A stretch of DNA of 64,000 nucleotides. Source: Pseudomonas sp. 21. Lineage in GTDB: Bacteria > Pseudomonadota > Gammaproteobacteria > Pseudomonadales > Pseudomonadaceae. Of this stretch, positions 46,003 through 55,781 are shown piece after piece. The stretch's first letter is position 1. Every line of letters begins with the position of its first letter. The position numbers were made by a program, and so were the translations under genes. The notes beneath the pieces were generated by a model. It was not told where the DNA came from and ran no database searches. It saw nothing but the letters and a program-made list of their open reading frames with translations. The stretch lies in NCBI RefSeq assembly GCF_000955805.1, contig NZ_JYOA01000001.1, forward strand, positions 412,301 to 476,300, read 5' to 3'.

Positions 46003-47190
46003 GTGCTCACATCCCAGGTCATCATCATCGGCGCCGGCGCCGCGGGACTGATGTGCGCCATGAGCGCCGCCGCGCGCGGTCGCCAGGTATTGCTGATCGA
46101 CCACGCCAACAAGGCGGGCAAGAAGATCCTCATGTCCGGTGGCGGGCGCTGCAACTTCACCAACCTGTACTGCGAGCCGGCCAACTTCCTCTCGCACAAC
46201 CCGCACTTCTGCAAATCCGCACTGGCACGTTTCACCCAGTGGGACTTCATCGCCCTGGTGGCCAAGCACAGCGTGCCCTACCACGAGAAGAAGCTCGGCC
46301 AGCTGTTCTGCGATAACAAGTCCAGCGACATCCTCGGCCTGCTGCTCGATGAATGCGAGCAGGCCGGCGTCGACCTGCGCCTGGACACCTCGGTGAGCGA
46401 GATCGCCCGTCTCGACGAGGGCGGCTACCAGTTGCAGACCAGCCTGGGCCTGGTGCGTTGCGAATCCCTGGTGATCGCTACCGGCGGCCTGTCCATCCCG
46501 ACCCTCGGCGCCACCGGCTTCGGCTACCAGATCGCCCGCCAGTTCGGCCACAGCGTGCTGCCGACCCGCGCCGGCCTGGTGCCTTTCACTATTACCGATC
46601 CGCAGCTCAAGGCGCTGTGCACCGAGCTGTCCGGCACCTCGGTGGAGGACTGCCGCGTCAGCTGCAACGGCCAGAGCTTCGTCGAGAACATCCTGTTCAC
46701 CCACCGCGGCCTCAGCGGCCCGGCGATCCTGCAGATTTCCTCCTACTGGCAGCCTGGCGACACCATCAGCATCGACCTGCTGCCGCGCATCGACCTGCCC
46801 GTCTGGCTCGTCGAGCAGCAGCGCGAGCGCCCCAACAGCGAACTGAAAACGCTGCTGGGCGAGCTGTTCACCAAGAAGATGGCCGGCCTGCTGGCCGAGC
46901 AGTGGTTCGTCTCCAAGCCCATGAAGCAGTACACGCCGGCCGAACTGAAGGCGATCGCCGAGCGCCTGGGCGACTGGCAACTGGTGCCCGCCGGCACCGA
47001 GGGCTACCGCACGGCGGAAGTCACCCTGGGCGGCGTCGACACCCACGAGGTGTCGTCCAAGACCCTGGAGTCGCTGAAGTCCCCCGGTCTGTACTTCGTC
47101 GGCGAAGTGCTGGACGTCACCGGCCACCTGGGCGGCTTCAACTTCCAGTGGGCCTGGGCCTCGGGTTTCGCCGCGGCGCAGTTCGTCTAG
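46003..47190 (+). CDS. HI0933-family FAD-dependent flavoprotein (YhiN-like)
   Basis: A 395-residue NAD(P)/FAD oxidoreductase. N-terminal dinucleotide motif QVIIIGAGAAGLMCAMSAAA, then KAGKKILMSGGGRCNFTN, characteristic of HI0933/YhiN proteins; C-terminal LYFVGEVLDVTGHLGGFNFQ holds the last FAD-contact motif. Reaction unknown in this family. GTG start at 46003 with AAGGAA upstream. Divergent from the OsmC-YcaO gene, with a 218-bp gap. Confidence 0.9.
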   Translation: MLTSQVIIIGAGAAGLMCAMSAAARGRQVLLIDHANKAGKKILMSGGGRCNFTNLYCEPANFLSHNPHFCKSALARFTQWDFIALVAKHSVPYHEKKLGQLFCDNKSSDILGLLLDECEQAGVDLRLDTSVSEIARLDEGGYQLQTSLGLVRCESLVIATGGLSIPTLGATGFGYQIARQFGHSVLPTRAGLVPFTITDPQLKALCTELSGTSVEDCRVSCNGQSFVENILFTHRGLSGPAILQISSYWQPGDTISIDLLPRIDLPVWLVEQQRERPNSELKTLLGELFTKKMAGLLAEQWFVSKPMKQYTPAELKAIAERLGDWQLVPAGTEGYRTAEVTLGGVDTHEVSSKTLESLKSPGLYFVGEVLDVTGHLGGFNFQWAWASGFAAAQFV

Positions 47191-47211
47191 GGCCAGCTCC
47201 GGAACGCCCCT

Positions 47212-47236
47212 GCAGGAGCGAGCTCGCTCGCGAACC
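47212..47236. repeat. Type A REP element
   Basis: A variant of the type A core (GCAGGAGCGAGCTCGCTCGC), on the opposite orientation to 3943. Confidence 0.8.
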
Positions 47237-47258
47237 GCCCAGCACCCAATTCAGGACC

Positions 47259-47334
47259 GTAGGGCGCATAACCCGGAACGGGTTATCCGCCGATGGCCTC
47301 GCGGCGGATAACGCTGGCGCGCTATGCGCCCTAC
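47259..47334. repeat. Inverted repeat element, type C
   Basis: Outer arms GTAGGGCGCATA (47259-47270) and TATGCGCCCTAC (47323-47334), 12 bp perfect, enclose inner hairpins AACCCGGAACGGGTT and CCGCCGATGGCCTCGCGGCGG. It is a known type of intergenic element in gamma-proteobacteria. Confidence 0.85.
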
Positions 47335-47358
47335 GATCTTCGCCCTGCATCGGCGCCC

Positions 47359-47410
47359 CCTGTAGGAGCGGGCCATGCCCGCGATCGCGCGCACAGCGCG
47401 CACCTACAGG
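47359..47410. repeat. Type D REPIN-like pair
   Basis: Outer arms CCTGTAGG and CCTACAGG with inner GGGCCATGCCC-type and GCGCGC palindromes. Related to 6304-6355 and to the first bases of the window. Confidence 0.75.
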
Positions 47411-47574
47411 TGAGCTCGATTTCAGAGGTTTACAGGCTGCTGGCAGCAAAGGATGCACGGCTGTCCGGATTCGCTCCCTCGCCCTCGTTGTCTCTCGGGG
47501 GCCGCGGATTTCCAATGACATGGAGCGCGACGCACTCCGCGTCGCGCCTTGGAAATCCAGCCCTGGAGCCCGCC

Positions 47575-48216
47575 ATGAGCCTCGCCCTGAACGGCGTCAA
47601 AGTCCCCGACAGCGCCCTTGCCAAGGCCATCACCGAGATGGTCCGCGACAATGCCACCGCGCTGCTATTCCACCATTCCTCACGCGTCTACTACTGGGGC
47701 GCACTGACCGGCGCGCGCAAGGAACTGAAGTTCGACGCCGAGCTGCTCTACGCCGGCGCGATGTTCCACGACATGGGGCTTATGCCACGCTACTGCAGTC
47801 AGTGCGAGCGTTTCGAAGTGGACGGCGCCGACTGTGCTGCGGAGTTCCTGCGCAGCCACGGCATCGCCGAGAGCGATATCGACACGGTGTGGACGGCCAT
47901 CGCGCTGCACACCACGCCCGGCATCCCGCAGCACATGAAGCCGGAAATCGCCCTGGTCACCGCCGGGGTGGAAATGGATGTGCTGGGCATCGCCTACCCG
48001 CAGTTCACCGACGCCCAGCGTGACGCCGTGGTCGCCGCCCATCCACGCGGCGGGCAGTTCAAGCAGGACATCCTGCAAGCTTTCTACGACGGCATCAAAG
48101 GCAAGCCGGAAACCACCTTCGGCAATGTGAAAGCCGACGTGCTGGCGATGAAGGATGCCGACTTCGTGCGCGGCAACTTCTGCGAGGTGATCCTGCATTC
48201 CGACTGGGCCAGCTAG
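47575..48216 (+). CDS. HD-domain protein
   Basis: A 213-residue HD-superfamily protein. Metal-binding His33/34 (FHHSSRVYYW), His65-Asp66 (FHDMGL) and His112 (IALHTTPGI) fit the HD signature. The RYCSQCERFEVDGADCAAEF segment carries three cysteines. Similar proteins are annotated as phosphohydrolases or cyanamide hydratase-like; substrate unknown. Start ATG 47575 has CTGGAGCC upstream. It is convergent with the LysR gene ending at 48227. Confidence 0.85.
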   Translation: MSLALNGVKVPDSALAKAITEMVRDNATALLFHHSSRVYYWGALTGARKELKFDAELLYAGAMFHDMGLMPRYCSQCERFEVDGADCAAEFLRSHGIAESDIDTVWTAIALHTTPGIPQHMKPEIALVTAGVEMDVLGIAYPQFTDAQRDAVVAAHPRGGQFKQDILQAFYDGIKGKPETTFGNVKADVLAMKDADFVRGNFCEVILHSDWAS

Positions 48217-48226
48217 GGCCGGGCGA

Positions 48227-49150
48227 TCAAGACCTGGGAATCATGAGCGTGCCCAGCACACCGGGCTCGCCCAGCAACTGCGTCAGCCATTGCATGAACA
48301 CCCGCACCCGCTGCGGCAGGCGGCGGTGGGCGTAGAGCAGGGAGATTTCCATGGGCGGCAGCGCGATGTGCTCCAGCACCGCCACCAGCCGCCCGGCTTC
48401 CAGGTCATCCAGCACACCATGGATTGGCACCTGGATGATCCCCAGCCCGCCCATGGCCGCGCTTTCGTAGGCCTCGGCGTTGTTCACCGACAGCGCCCCG
48501 CCCATCGGCACGTAACGCACCTCGCCCTGGTGCAGGTACTCGAAGCCCGGCGGCCGCGCGCCCAGCACCGTCACGTAGTGGATCAGCTGGTGCCCGGCAA
48601 GGTCGTCCAGCGACTGCGGTACGCCGTGCTCGGCGAGATAGGACGGGCTGGCACAGGTCACCTGCGGGAACTGCCCGAGGCTGCGCGCCACCACCGACGG
48701 ATCGTTCACCGAACCAACCCGCACCACGCAGTCGAAACCCTCGCGCACCAGGTCGACGCGGCGGTCCGTGCAGCTCACCTCCAGCTCCAGCGCCGGGTGT
48801 CGCACGAGGAATTCGCCCAGGCGCGGCATCACCAGCTTGCGCGCCATCACCGTCGGCATGTCCACCCGCAGGCGACCGCCGAGGGCTTCATCGTCCTGTC
48901 GGAACAGGCCCTGCAACTCGTCCAACTGGGCCAGCATGTCCTTGCTGCGCTCATAGAGCACCAGGCCGTCCTGGGTTGCGGTGACGCGCCTTGTCGTGCG
49001 TTGCAGCAGGCGCGTGCCGAGCAGTTCCTCCAGCGCCTGGATGTGCTCGGACACGGTGGAGCGCGGCAAGCCGAGCTGCTCGCCCGCCTGGGTGAAGCTG
49101 GCCAGCTCAGTGACACGGACGAAGGTGCGCAGGAGGTCAGGGCGGATCAT
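48227..49150 (-). CDS. LysR-family transcriptional regulator
   Basis: A 307-residue LysR protein with HTH at about 4-62 (LLRTFVRVTELASFTQAGEQL then PRSTVSEHIQALEELLGTRL) and effector domain from about 92 (GRLRVDMPTVMARKLVMPRL). Divergent from the SDR gene starting at 49298, and between them is a 12-bp inverted repeat (49175-49186 / 49236-49247). It probably controls the SDR gene. Ribosome site weak. Confidence 0.9.
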   Translation of the reverse strand: MIRPDLLRTFVRVTELASFTQAGEQLGLPRSTVSEHIQALEELLGTRLLQRTTRRVTATQDGLVLYERSKDMLAQLDELQGLFRQDDEALGGRLRVDMPTVMARKLVMPRLGEFLVRHPALELEVSCTDRRVDLVREGFDCVVRVGSVNDPSVVARSLGQFPQVTCASPSYLAEHGVPQSLDDLAGHQLIHYVTVLGARPPGFEYLHQGEVRYVPMGGALSVNNAEAYESAAMGGLGIIQVPIHGVLDDLEAGRLVAVLEHIALPPMEISLLYAHRRLPQRVRVFMQWLTQLLGEPGVLGTLMIPRS

Positions 49151-49174
49151 GGGCGGGTCTCTGAACGATGCGTC

Positions 49175-49247
49175 GCTTATTGTTCGTGAATACCGACCAG
49201 TATTTCCGATTTCATCCTGTTTATCACCCATCAATCGAACAATAAGC
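49175..49247. promoter_or_regulatory. Long inverted repeat in LysR/SDR divergent region
   Basis: GCTTATTGTTCG (49175-49186) and CGAACAATAAGC (49236-49247) are perfect 12-bp inverted arms, 49 bp apart. Between them AATAC-N6-GTATT (49189-49204) forms a LysR-type ATAC-GTAT dyad. Candidate operators for the divergent LysR protein. Confidence 0.65.
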
Positions 49248-49297
49248 TTTCCCTCAACCCCACCGCACCCACTCGCCTCAAAAACAGGAACTTCGCC

Positions 49298-50056
49298 ATG
49301 ACCCGCAAGATCGCTCTCATCACCGGCGCCAGCCGTGGCCTTGGCCGCAACGCCGCCCTGCACCTCGCCGCTGCCGGAGTCGACATCATCGGCACCTACC
49401 GCAGCCAGGCTGACGAGGCCCACGCCGTCGCCGCCGAGATCGAGCAACACGGCGGCCGCGCGGTGATGCTGCAACTGGACGTGGCGGACAGCACCCGCTT
49501 CGCCGCCTTCGCCGAGCAGATCCGCGCCACCCTGAACGACACCTTCGGCCGGCAGGACTTCGAATTCCTGGTGAACAACGCGGGCATCGGCCTCTACGCC
49601 AGCTTCGCCGAGACCAGCGAAGAGATGTTCGACCAGTTGATGAACATCCAGCTCAAGGGCCCGTTCTTCCTGACCCAGAAGCTGCTGCCGCTGATCGCCG
49701 ACGGCGGCCGCATCCTCAACGTCTCCAGCGGCCTGACGCGCTTCTCGCTGCCCGGCTACGCCGCCTACGCAACCATGAAGGGCGCGATGGAAACCCTGAC
49801 CAAGTACCAGGCGAAGGAGCTGGGAGCGCGCGGCATCGCCGTGAACATCCTCGCCCCCGGCGCCATCGAGACCGACTTCGGCGGCGGCCAGGTGCGCGAC
49901 AACGCCGAGCTGAACAAGCAGATCGCCAGCAACACCGCCCTGGGTCGCGTCGGCCTGCCGGACGACATTGGCGCGGTGATCGCCACCCTGCTCTCCGACG
50001 GCGGCCGCTGGATCAACGGCCAGCGCGTAGAAGCCTCGGGCGGCATGTTCCTCTGA
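49298..50056 (+). CDS. SDR-family oxidoreductase
   Basis: A 252-residue classical SDR: GASRGLG (10-16), NNAG (93-96), catalytic Ser143/144, Tyr157 and Lys161 (YATMK), then the family C-terminal INGQRVEASGGMFL. Cofactor likely NADP(H), from the Arg13 in the glycine loop; substrate unknown. Divergent from the LysR gene. Followed by a type A REPIN. Confidence 0.9.
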   Translation: MTRKIALITGASRGLGRNAALHLAAAGVDIIGTYRSQADEAHAVAAEIEQHGGRAVMLQLDVADSTRFAAFAEQIRATLNDTFGRQDFEFLVNNAGIGLYASFAETSEEMFDQLMNIQLKGPFFLTQKLLPLIADGGRILNVSSGLTRFSLPGYAAYATMKGAMETLTKYQAKELGARGIAVNILAPGAIETDFGGGQVRDNAELNKQIASNTALGRVGLPDDIGAVIATLLSDGGRWINGQRVEASGGMFL

Positions 50057-50063
50057 GCTTTTT

Positions 50064-50132
50064 GCAGGAGCGGGCTTGCTCGCGAACACGCCTCGCAGCG
50101 GGGCGATTCGCGAGCAAGCTCGCTCCTACAGG
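50064..50132. repeat. Type A REPIN
   Basis: Left GCAGGAGCGGGCTTGCTCGC and right TTCGCGAGCAAGCTCGCTCC form an imperfect inverted pair around a short spacer. A decayed half-copy follows at 50157-50176 (AGGAGCGGGCCCGCGAA). Confidence 0.85.
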
Positions 50133-50241
50133 AATCCCGACACCGACGCTCCCCGCAGGAGCGGGCCCGCGAACCCCTCCCCGGCTTCGCGCAACCCGGC
50201 GCGCCCCGCCCCTGCAAACGCCCGGCGCCTGGGCGTGGCAG

Positions 50242-50562
50242 TTACTTCAGATGACGCTCGGCGGCGATCTCCGGCAGGTCGGTGCGACGCAGGTAGGTGA
50301 GCAGTGCCTCGTTAAGGTTCAGGCGGTCATGGATGTTCTGCTCGGCGAGTATCTCCAGGCACTCGCGGCTCAGGGTCATCACCACGCCGTTCTTCTGCGC
50401 CCAGACGAACTCGCTGGCGGGACGGATGCTGTCCTCGGCCACGTCCATGCCGAAGGAATCCTCGCTGAAACGCACGATGTACTTGCCGGTCTTGAGGTTG
50501 AAGCCGACGAAGCCGGACAGCCCGTCGGCGGCGTTGCAGATATCGCTGGAAGTGATGGCCAT
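50242..50562 (-). CDS. Conserved-looking hypothetical protein, 106 aa
   Basis: A soluble 106-residue protein: beta-rich first half (LSGFVGFNLKTGKYIVRFSE, FVWAQKNGVVMTLS) and a helical end (NLNEALLTYLRRTDLPEIAA). No signal peptide. The start at 50562 follows CCAGGGGGC, and family-like sequence begins MAITSSDICNA. Divergent from sfnG, with a 296-bp gap. Function unknown to me. Confidence 0.7.
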   Translation of the reverse strand: MAITSSDICNAADGLSGFVGFNLKTGKYIVRFSEDSFGMDVAEDSIRPASEFVWAQKNGVVMTLSRECLEILAEQNIHDRLNLNEALLTYLRRTDLPEIAAERHLK

Positions 50563-50686
50563 GCTGCCCCCTGGATTTTTTCTGTTATGGATTGGCACGC
50601 AGGAGGTCCCGCTTCTGTGAGCGGGTGGACATCGAATTCTGACAGCCTTGCCGGCGCCTGCTCAGGGGCCGGTTGTCGCACCCTCG

Positions 50687-50704
50687 CTGTTGCCTGGGCA
50701 ACAG
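50687..50704. promoter_or_regulatory. SfnR operator candidate (enhancer site) for sfnG
   Basis: CTGTTGCCTGGGCAACAG: 8-bp perfect arms around TG. An identical 18-mer lies upstream of msuE at 57673-57690. The 3' end is 86 bp from the -24 element, a normal upstream-activator distance. Confidence 0.75.
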
Positions 50705-50790
50705 TTGGCCAGCAGTGTTGCGCCAGACGGAACACCGGCCGTTGTCCCGGCCAATCACCAAGTGTCTGATCCGCTGGGAATTTCCTCCCG

Positions 50791-50806
50791 TGGCACGGCT
50801 TTCGCT
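50791..50806 (+). promoter_or_regulatory. Sigma-54 (-24/-12) promoter of sfnG
   Basis: TGGCACGGCTTTCGCT against consensus TGGCACG-N4-TTGCW: 11 of 12 positions match, with GG and GC elements correctly spaced. It is 53 bp before the sfnG ATG. Confidence 0.82.
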
Positions 50807-50858
50807 CTGCACACCCTGCGGCACCTTCGCCGCTGTGCAGCCCCGAGGAGCCCGAGCC

Positions 50859-51953
50859 ATGAGCCAACAACCAATCCGCTTCGCCTACTGGGTCCCCAAC
50901 GTCAGTGGCGGCCTGGTGGTCAGCAAGATCGAGCAGCGCACCCACTGGGACATCGACTACAACCGCCAGCTGGCGCGCATCGCCGAGGACGCGGGGTTCG
51001 ACTACGCGCTGACGCAGATTCGCTTCACCGCCGGCTACGGCGCCGAGTACCAGCACGAATCGGTCGCCTTCAGCCACGCCCTGCTGGGCGCCACGGACAA
51101 GCTCAAGGTGATCGCCGCCATCCTCCCCGGCCCGTGGACGCCCGCGCTGGCGGCCAAGCAACTGGCGACCATCGACCAGCTCACCGGCGGGCGCATCGCG
51201 GTGAACATCGTCAGCGGCTGGTTCAAGGGCGAGTTCCAGGCCATCGGCGAACCCTGGCTGGAGCACGACGAGCGCTACCGCCGCTCGGAGGAGTTCATCC
51301 GCGCCCTGAAGGGCATCTGGACCCAGGACAACTTCACCTTCAAGGGCGATTTCTATCGCTTCCACGACTACAACCTGAAACCCAAGCCGATCCAGCGCCC
51401 GCACCCGGAAATCTTCCAGGGCGGCAGCTCGCGGGCCGCGCGCGACATGGCCTCGCGCGTCTCCGACTGGTACTTCACCAACGGCAACAGCGTGGAAGGC
51501 ATCAAGGCCCAGGTGGACGACATCCGCGAAAAAGCCGCGGCCAACGGTCACTCGGTGAAGATCGGCGTGAATGCCTTCGTCATCGCCCGCGATACCGAGG
51601 AGGAAGCCCGCGCAGTGCTCGCCGAGATCATCGACCAGGCCGACCCGGAAGCGGTGAACGCCTTCGGCCACGCGGCGAAGCAGGCCGGGGCGGCGTCACC
51701 GGAAGGCGAAGGCAACTGGGCCAAGTCCAGCTTCGAGGACCTGGTGCAATACAACGACGGCTTCAAGACCAACCTGATCGGCACGCCTCAGCAGATTGCC
51801 GAACGCATCGTCGCGCTCAAGGCGGTGGGCGTGGACCTGGTGCTGACGGGCTTCCTGCATTTCCAGGAAGAAGTGCGCTACTTCGGCGAGAAGGTGCTGC
51901 CGCTGGTGCGGGAGCTAGAGCGGAAGCAGGCGCGGCAGACCGAGGCGGCGTGA
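50859..51953 (+). CDS. sfnG: SfnG, FMNH2-dependent dimethyl sulfone monooxygenase
   Basis: A 364-residue bacterial-luciferase-like (LLM class) monooxygenase. RFAYWVPNVSGGLVVSKIEQ and RTHWDIDYNRQLARIAEDAG, then SGWFKGEFQAIGEPWLEHDE, are characteristic of SfnG. Uses FMNH2 from a reductase such as MsuE to oxidise dimethyl sulfone to methanesulfinate, for sulfur supply. The ATG at 50859 follows GAGGAG. It is transcribed alone from a sigma-54 promoter and should be activated by SfnR when sulfate is scarce. Confidence 0.9.
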   Translation: MSQQPIRFAYWVPNVSGGLVVSKIEQRTHWDIDYNRQLARIAEDAGFDYALTQIRFTAGYGAEYQHESVAFSHALLGATDKLKVIAAILPGPWTPALAAKQLATIDQLTGGRIAVNIVSGWFKGEFQAIGEPWLEHDERYRRSEEFIRALKGIWTQDNFTFKGDFYRFHDYNLKPKPIQRPHPEIFQGGSSRAARDMASRVSDWYFTNGNSVEGIKAQVDDIREKAAANGHSVKIGVNAFVIARDTEEEARAVLAEIIDQADPEAVNAFGHAAKQAGAASPEGEGNWAKSSFEDLVQYNDGFKTNLIGTPQQIAERIVALKAVGVDLVLTGFLHFQEEVRYFGEKVLPLVRELERKQARQTEAA

Positions 51954-51983
51954 TCCTCGGCGGTTTGGCGTGGGGGGAAAGCA

Positions 51984-52061
51984 ATCGCGGACGGAGTCCG
52001 CTCCCACCTCACCGGTAAGCCCGGTTCAAGGGCGCGCGTGGGAGCGGACTCCGTCCGCGAT
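51984..52061. repeat. Type B REPIN, perfect
   Basis: Two 24-bp perfectly inverted arms (51984-52007 and 52038-52061), each beginning or ending with ATCGCGGACGGAGTCCGCTC or its complement, 30 bp apart. Confidence 0.95.
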
Positions 52062-52092
52062 CATTTCCAGCCCGCATCACAAGCAGGCATGG

Positions 52093-52167
52093 GTTCGCGA
52101 GCAAGCTCGCTCCTACGAAGAGCCGCGCAGGGGCACGATGACCGTAGGAGCGAGCTTGCTCGCGAAC
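52093..52167. repeat. Type A REPIN, perfect
   Basis: Two 24-bp perfectly inverted arms (52093-52116 and 52144-52167) with the GTTCGCGAGCAAGCTCGCTC core, 27 bp apart. It directly follows the type B REPIN. Confidence 0.95.
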
Positions 52168-52170
52168 GCT

Positions 52171-53343
52171 TTACGCGCCCTGCGTCAGGTGCCTGGCGAT
52201 GGCCGTGCGCAACGGCGGCAGGTTCTGCGCCAGGCGCAGGCCGGCGTTGCGCAGCAGGCGTACCGGCGGACGCGGGTCGGTGTACATGCCGACGATCAAT
52301 CGGGTCGCCTGGTAAAGCGGCCAGGTCGCCAGACGGTGGGCCATGGCGTAGCGACGCAGCGGCCAGGTACCGCCGATATCGCCGCCACGGCGATGGGTCG
52401 CGAGGATTTCATTGGCCAGCCGGCGCTGGCTCTGCAGGCCGAAGTTGAAGCCGTGCGCCGTCACCGGGTGCATGCCGACGGCGGCATCGCCGATCAGCGC
52501 GCTGCGCGGGCCGACGAAGCGGTCGGAGTAGACGCCCACCAGCGGGTAGCTGTGGCGCGGGCCGAGCAGCTCCATCCCGCCCAGGCGACGGTCGAAGCGA
52601 CGCTCCATTTCGAGGGCAAAGGCTTTCTCGTCCAGCTCCAGCAGCGGCGCCATCTCGCGCTGCGGCAGGGTCAGCACTACCGAGGAGCGGTCGCCATTGA
52701 TCGGCAGCAGCGCCAGGGTCTGGCCGTAGCCGAACCATTCCCAGGCGACGTTGTGGTGCGGTTTTTCGTGGGCCATGCGGCAGACCATCATGGTCTTGCC
52801 GAAGTCCTCCATGTGCGCGCCGATGCCGAGCATGCGGCGGGTCTCGGAGAAGCGGCTGTCGGCCGCCACCAGCAGACGCGCGTGGACGCGACTGTCATCG
52901 TCCAGAGTCAGCGACACCCCATCCTGCTGCACCTGCAGCGTGCGCAGCGCGCGGCCGCAGACCAGCGAGACGTCGGCGCACTCGTGCACTGCGTCGAAGG
53001 CGGCACGGCGAATCATCTGGTTGGACACGAAGTAGCCCAACTGCTCGGCGCCGGCGTGCTCGGCCTCGATGCGCAGGGTGAACAGCGAGGGGCCATTGAG
53101 CACCTGGGCATCACGCAGCGGCGAGACTTCCTGCGGGTCGATCCGCGACCACATCCCCAGGCGCTGCAGTTCGGCGCGGGAGGCGTGGGTCAGGGCGATC
53201 TCGCGGCCGTCCTCGGCGGGCTCGGCCACGGCGGCCAGCGGCTGGCGGTCGATCAGCAGGATCGACAGGCCACTGCCCGACAGCGAGCGAGCCAGGCAAA
53301 GCCCGGCGGGGCCGGCACCGACGATGGCGATGTCCACGTGCAT
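52171..53343 (-). CDS. FAD-dependent monooxygenase, UbiH/UbiF/UbiM family
   Basis: A 390-residue flavin hydroxylase. N-terminal DIAIVGAGPAGLCLARSLSG (FAD Rossmann), ARLLVAADSRFSETRRML (DG-type motif), and ALIGDAAVGMHPVTAHGFNFGL (GD motif with PVTAHGFN) are typical of ubiquinone-pathway hydroxylases; UbiM-like proteins are similar. Role in this cluster is uncertain; it may hydroxylate a ring or S/N substrate. AAAGGAG precedes the ATG. It follows sfnR by 110 bp on the same strand, so possibly the last gene of that operon. Confidence 0.82.
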   Translation of the reverse strand: MHVDIAIVGAGPAGLCLARSLSGSGLSILLIDRQPLAAVAEPAEDGREIALTHASRAELQRLGMWSRIDPQEVSPLRDAQVLNGPSLFTLRIEAEHAGAEQLGYFVSNQMIRRAAFDAVHECADVSLVCGRALRTLQVQQDGVSLTLDDDSRVHARLLVAADSRFSETRRMLGIGAHMEDFGKTMMVCRMAHEKPHHNVAWEWFGYGQTLALLPINGDRSSVVLTLPQREMAPLLELDEKAFALEMERRFDRRLGGMELLGPRHSYPLVGVYSDRFVGPRSALIGDAAVGMHPVTAHGFNFGLQSQRRLANEILATHRRGGDIGGTWPLRRYAMAHRLATWPLYQATRLIVGMYTDPRPPVRLLRNAGLRLAQNLPPLRTAIARHLTQGA

Positions 53344-53453
53344 GGGAGACTCCTTTCGCGAGGGATGGGCGGTCCCGGAGTCTAGGCTGGCCAGTGGCCG
53401 GTTTCGTTGCCGTGGATCAGTGGCCCGCGGCGAATACCTCCAAATAGACGGGC

Positions 53454-54568
<1,115 letters not shown>

Positions 54569-54572
<4 letters not shown>

Positions 54573-55753
54573 GAGTAGAAAGTCGGTTGCGGCAGTTGCT
54601 GGTTCAGCGCCCAGTCGCCCAGCTCGCGGACCTTGTAGTCCACCGGGTCGTGCAGGGTCTGGGTGCGCAGGTTGCGCCAGTAGCGGTCGATGCGCAGCGC
54701 GGCGTGGGTGGAGCGCGCGCCGGTGACTTCGAACAGGCGATTGCAGATTTCCAGGCCGTTGCGGGTGGCCGCGACCTTGGCGGTGGCGATGGCCACGGCC
54801 AGCCGCCCGCGCTCCTCGGCGTCCAGCGCAGCGCCCTTGTTCCAGGCTTCATCGAGCAGTTGCGCAGCGCGGCGCACCAGCAGTCGGGTACTTTCCAGGC
54901 CGACCCAGAACTCACCGTAGTGTGCGAGCACGTAGGGGTCTTCACTGACCGTGGCGGCAGTGGAGCGGAACCACGGGCGGGCTTCCTTGAGCGTGTACTG
55001 CCGCGCTTCCTCGAACGCGCCTTCGGCGATGCCAAGGAAGACATGGGTGAAGATCAGCTGGGCGATCAGCGGGCGCAGGCAGGCGAAGGGCGTGCTCAGC
55101 GGGCCCGGATCGAGCAACAGCTCGCTCTCCTCCACCCGCACACGCTCGAAGGTGGCGCTGCCGCTGTCGGTCTGGCGCTGGCCCATGTTGTCCCAGTCGT
55201 GGGCCAGGCTGATGCCGCTGCGCGCGGTGGGGATGGCAGCGATCAGCAGCTTGCCACCCTCGCCGTCGAGTGCCGAGGCAATGAGCATTTCCGAGTCCAG
55301 CGCGCCGGAGCAGAAGCTCTTGCGCCCGGAAAACTCGCGCCAGCCGGCGAAGCTGCGCGACACGGTGCGGGTGTCCAGCGGGTTCAGCGCGTTGCCCCAG
55401 AACCATTGACTACGCGCGGTCAGTTCGAACCACGGCTGCCACTGTTCGGGCCGCGAGAACAGGCGCACGGTGGCCAGCATCAGGTGCTGGAAACCGAATA
55501 CGTGGGCGATGGAACTGTCGACCACGGCGAACTGCCGGACGATGTCCAGCGTGGTGCTCCAGTCGGCGCCCAGTCCGCCGTACTCGCTGGGGATGATCAG
55601 CGACAGCAGGCCACTCTGGCGCAGCGCATCGCGCTCGGCCTTCGGCGTACCGCCACGGATGTCGCGCTCGGCGGCGGTTTCGGCGAAACCGGCGGCCAGG
55701 CGTTGGGCTATTTGCCCGGGTGTCTGTGCGTCGAGCCGCGTATTGGCGTTCAC
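54569..55753 (-). CDS. sfnB: SfnB-like flavin-dependent monooxygenase (acyl-CoA dehydrogenase fold)
   Basis: A 394-residue protein of the acyl-CoA dehydrogenase-like DszC/SfnB monooxygenase group. Segments include LIIPSEYGGLGADWSTTLDI, AHVFGFQHLMLATVRLFSRP and WDNMGQRQTDSGSATFERV. The usual catalytic Glu of acyl-CoA dehydrogenases is not obvious, in line with a monooxygenase role in organosulfur use. GTG start at 55753 preceded by AGAGGA at seven bases; the reading frame continues upstream but without a ribosome site. Member of the msuE-msuD-sfnB-sfnR operon, 65 bp after msuD. Confidence 0.84.
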
Positions 55754-55781
55754 GCTCGCTTCCTCTTTGTTCGATTGAATG

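Larger units (their letters stand above)
47191..47574. other. Gene-free stretch with three repeat families
   Basis: About 384 bp between the flavoprotein and the HD protein. It holds a type A REP (47212-47236), a 76-bp inverted element (47259-47334) and a type D pair (47359-47410). The last 160 bp shows no clear structure beyond a possible HD-gene promoter. Confidence 0.7.
50563..50858. other. Divergent region upstream of sfnG
   Basis: A 296-bp gene-free stretch containing an 18-bp palindrome (50687-50704) and a sigma-54 promoter (50791-50806), laid out as an enhancer-dependent promoter for sfnG. Confidence 0.8.

Noticed and set aside
50648..52018. 456-residue frame overlapping sfnG in another phase
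   Set aside because: Arg/Gly-rich shadow of sfnG.
51953..52170. Regular repeats resembling a CRISPR array
   Set aside because: Only two inverted pairs of different families, no constant spacer length and no cas genes: these are REPINs.
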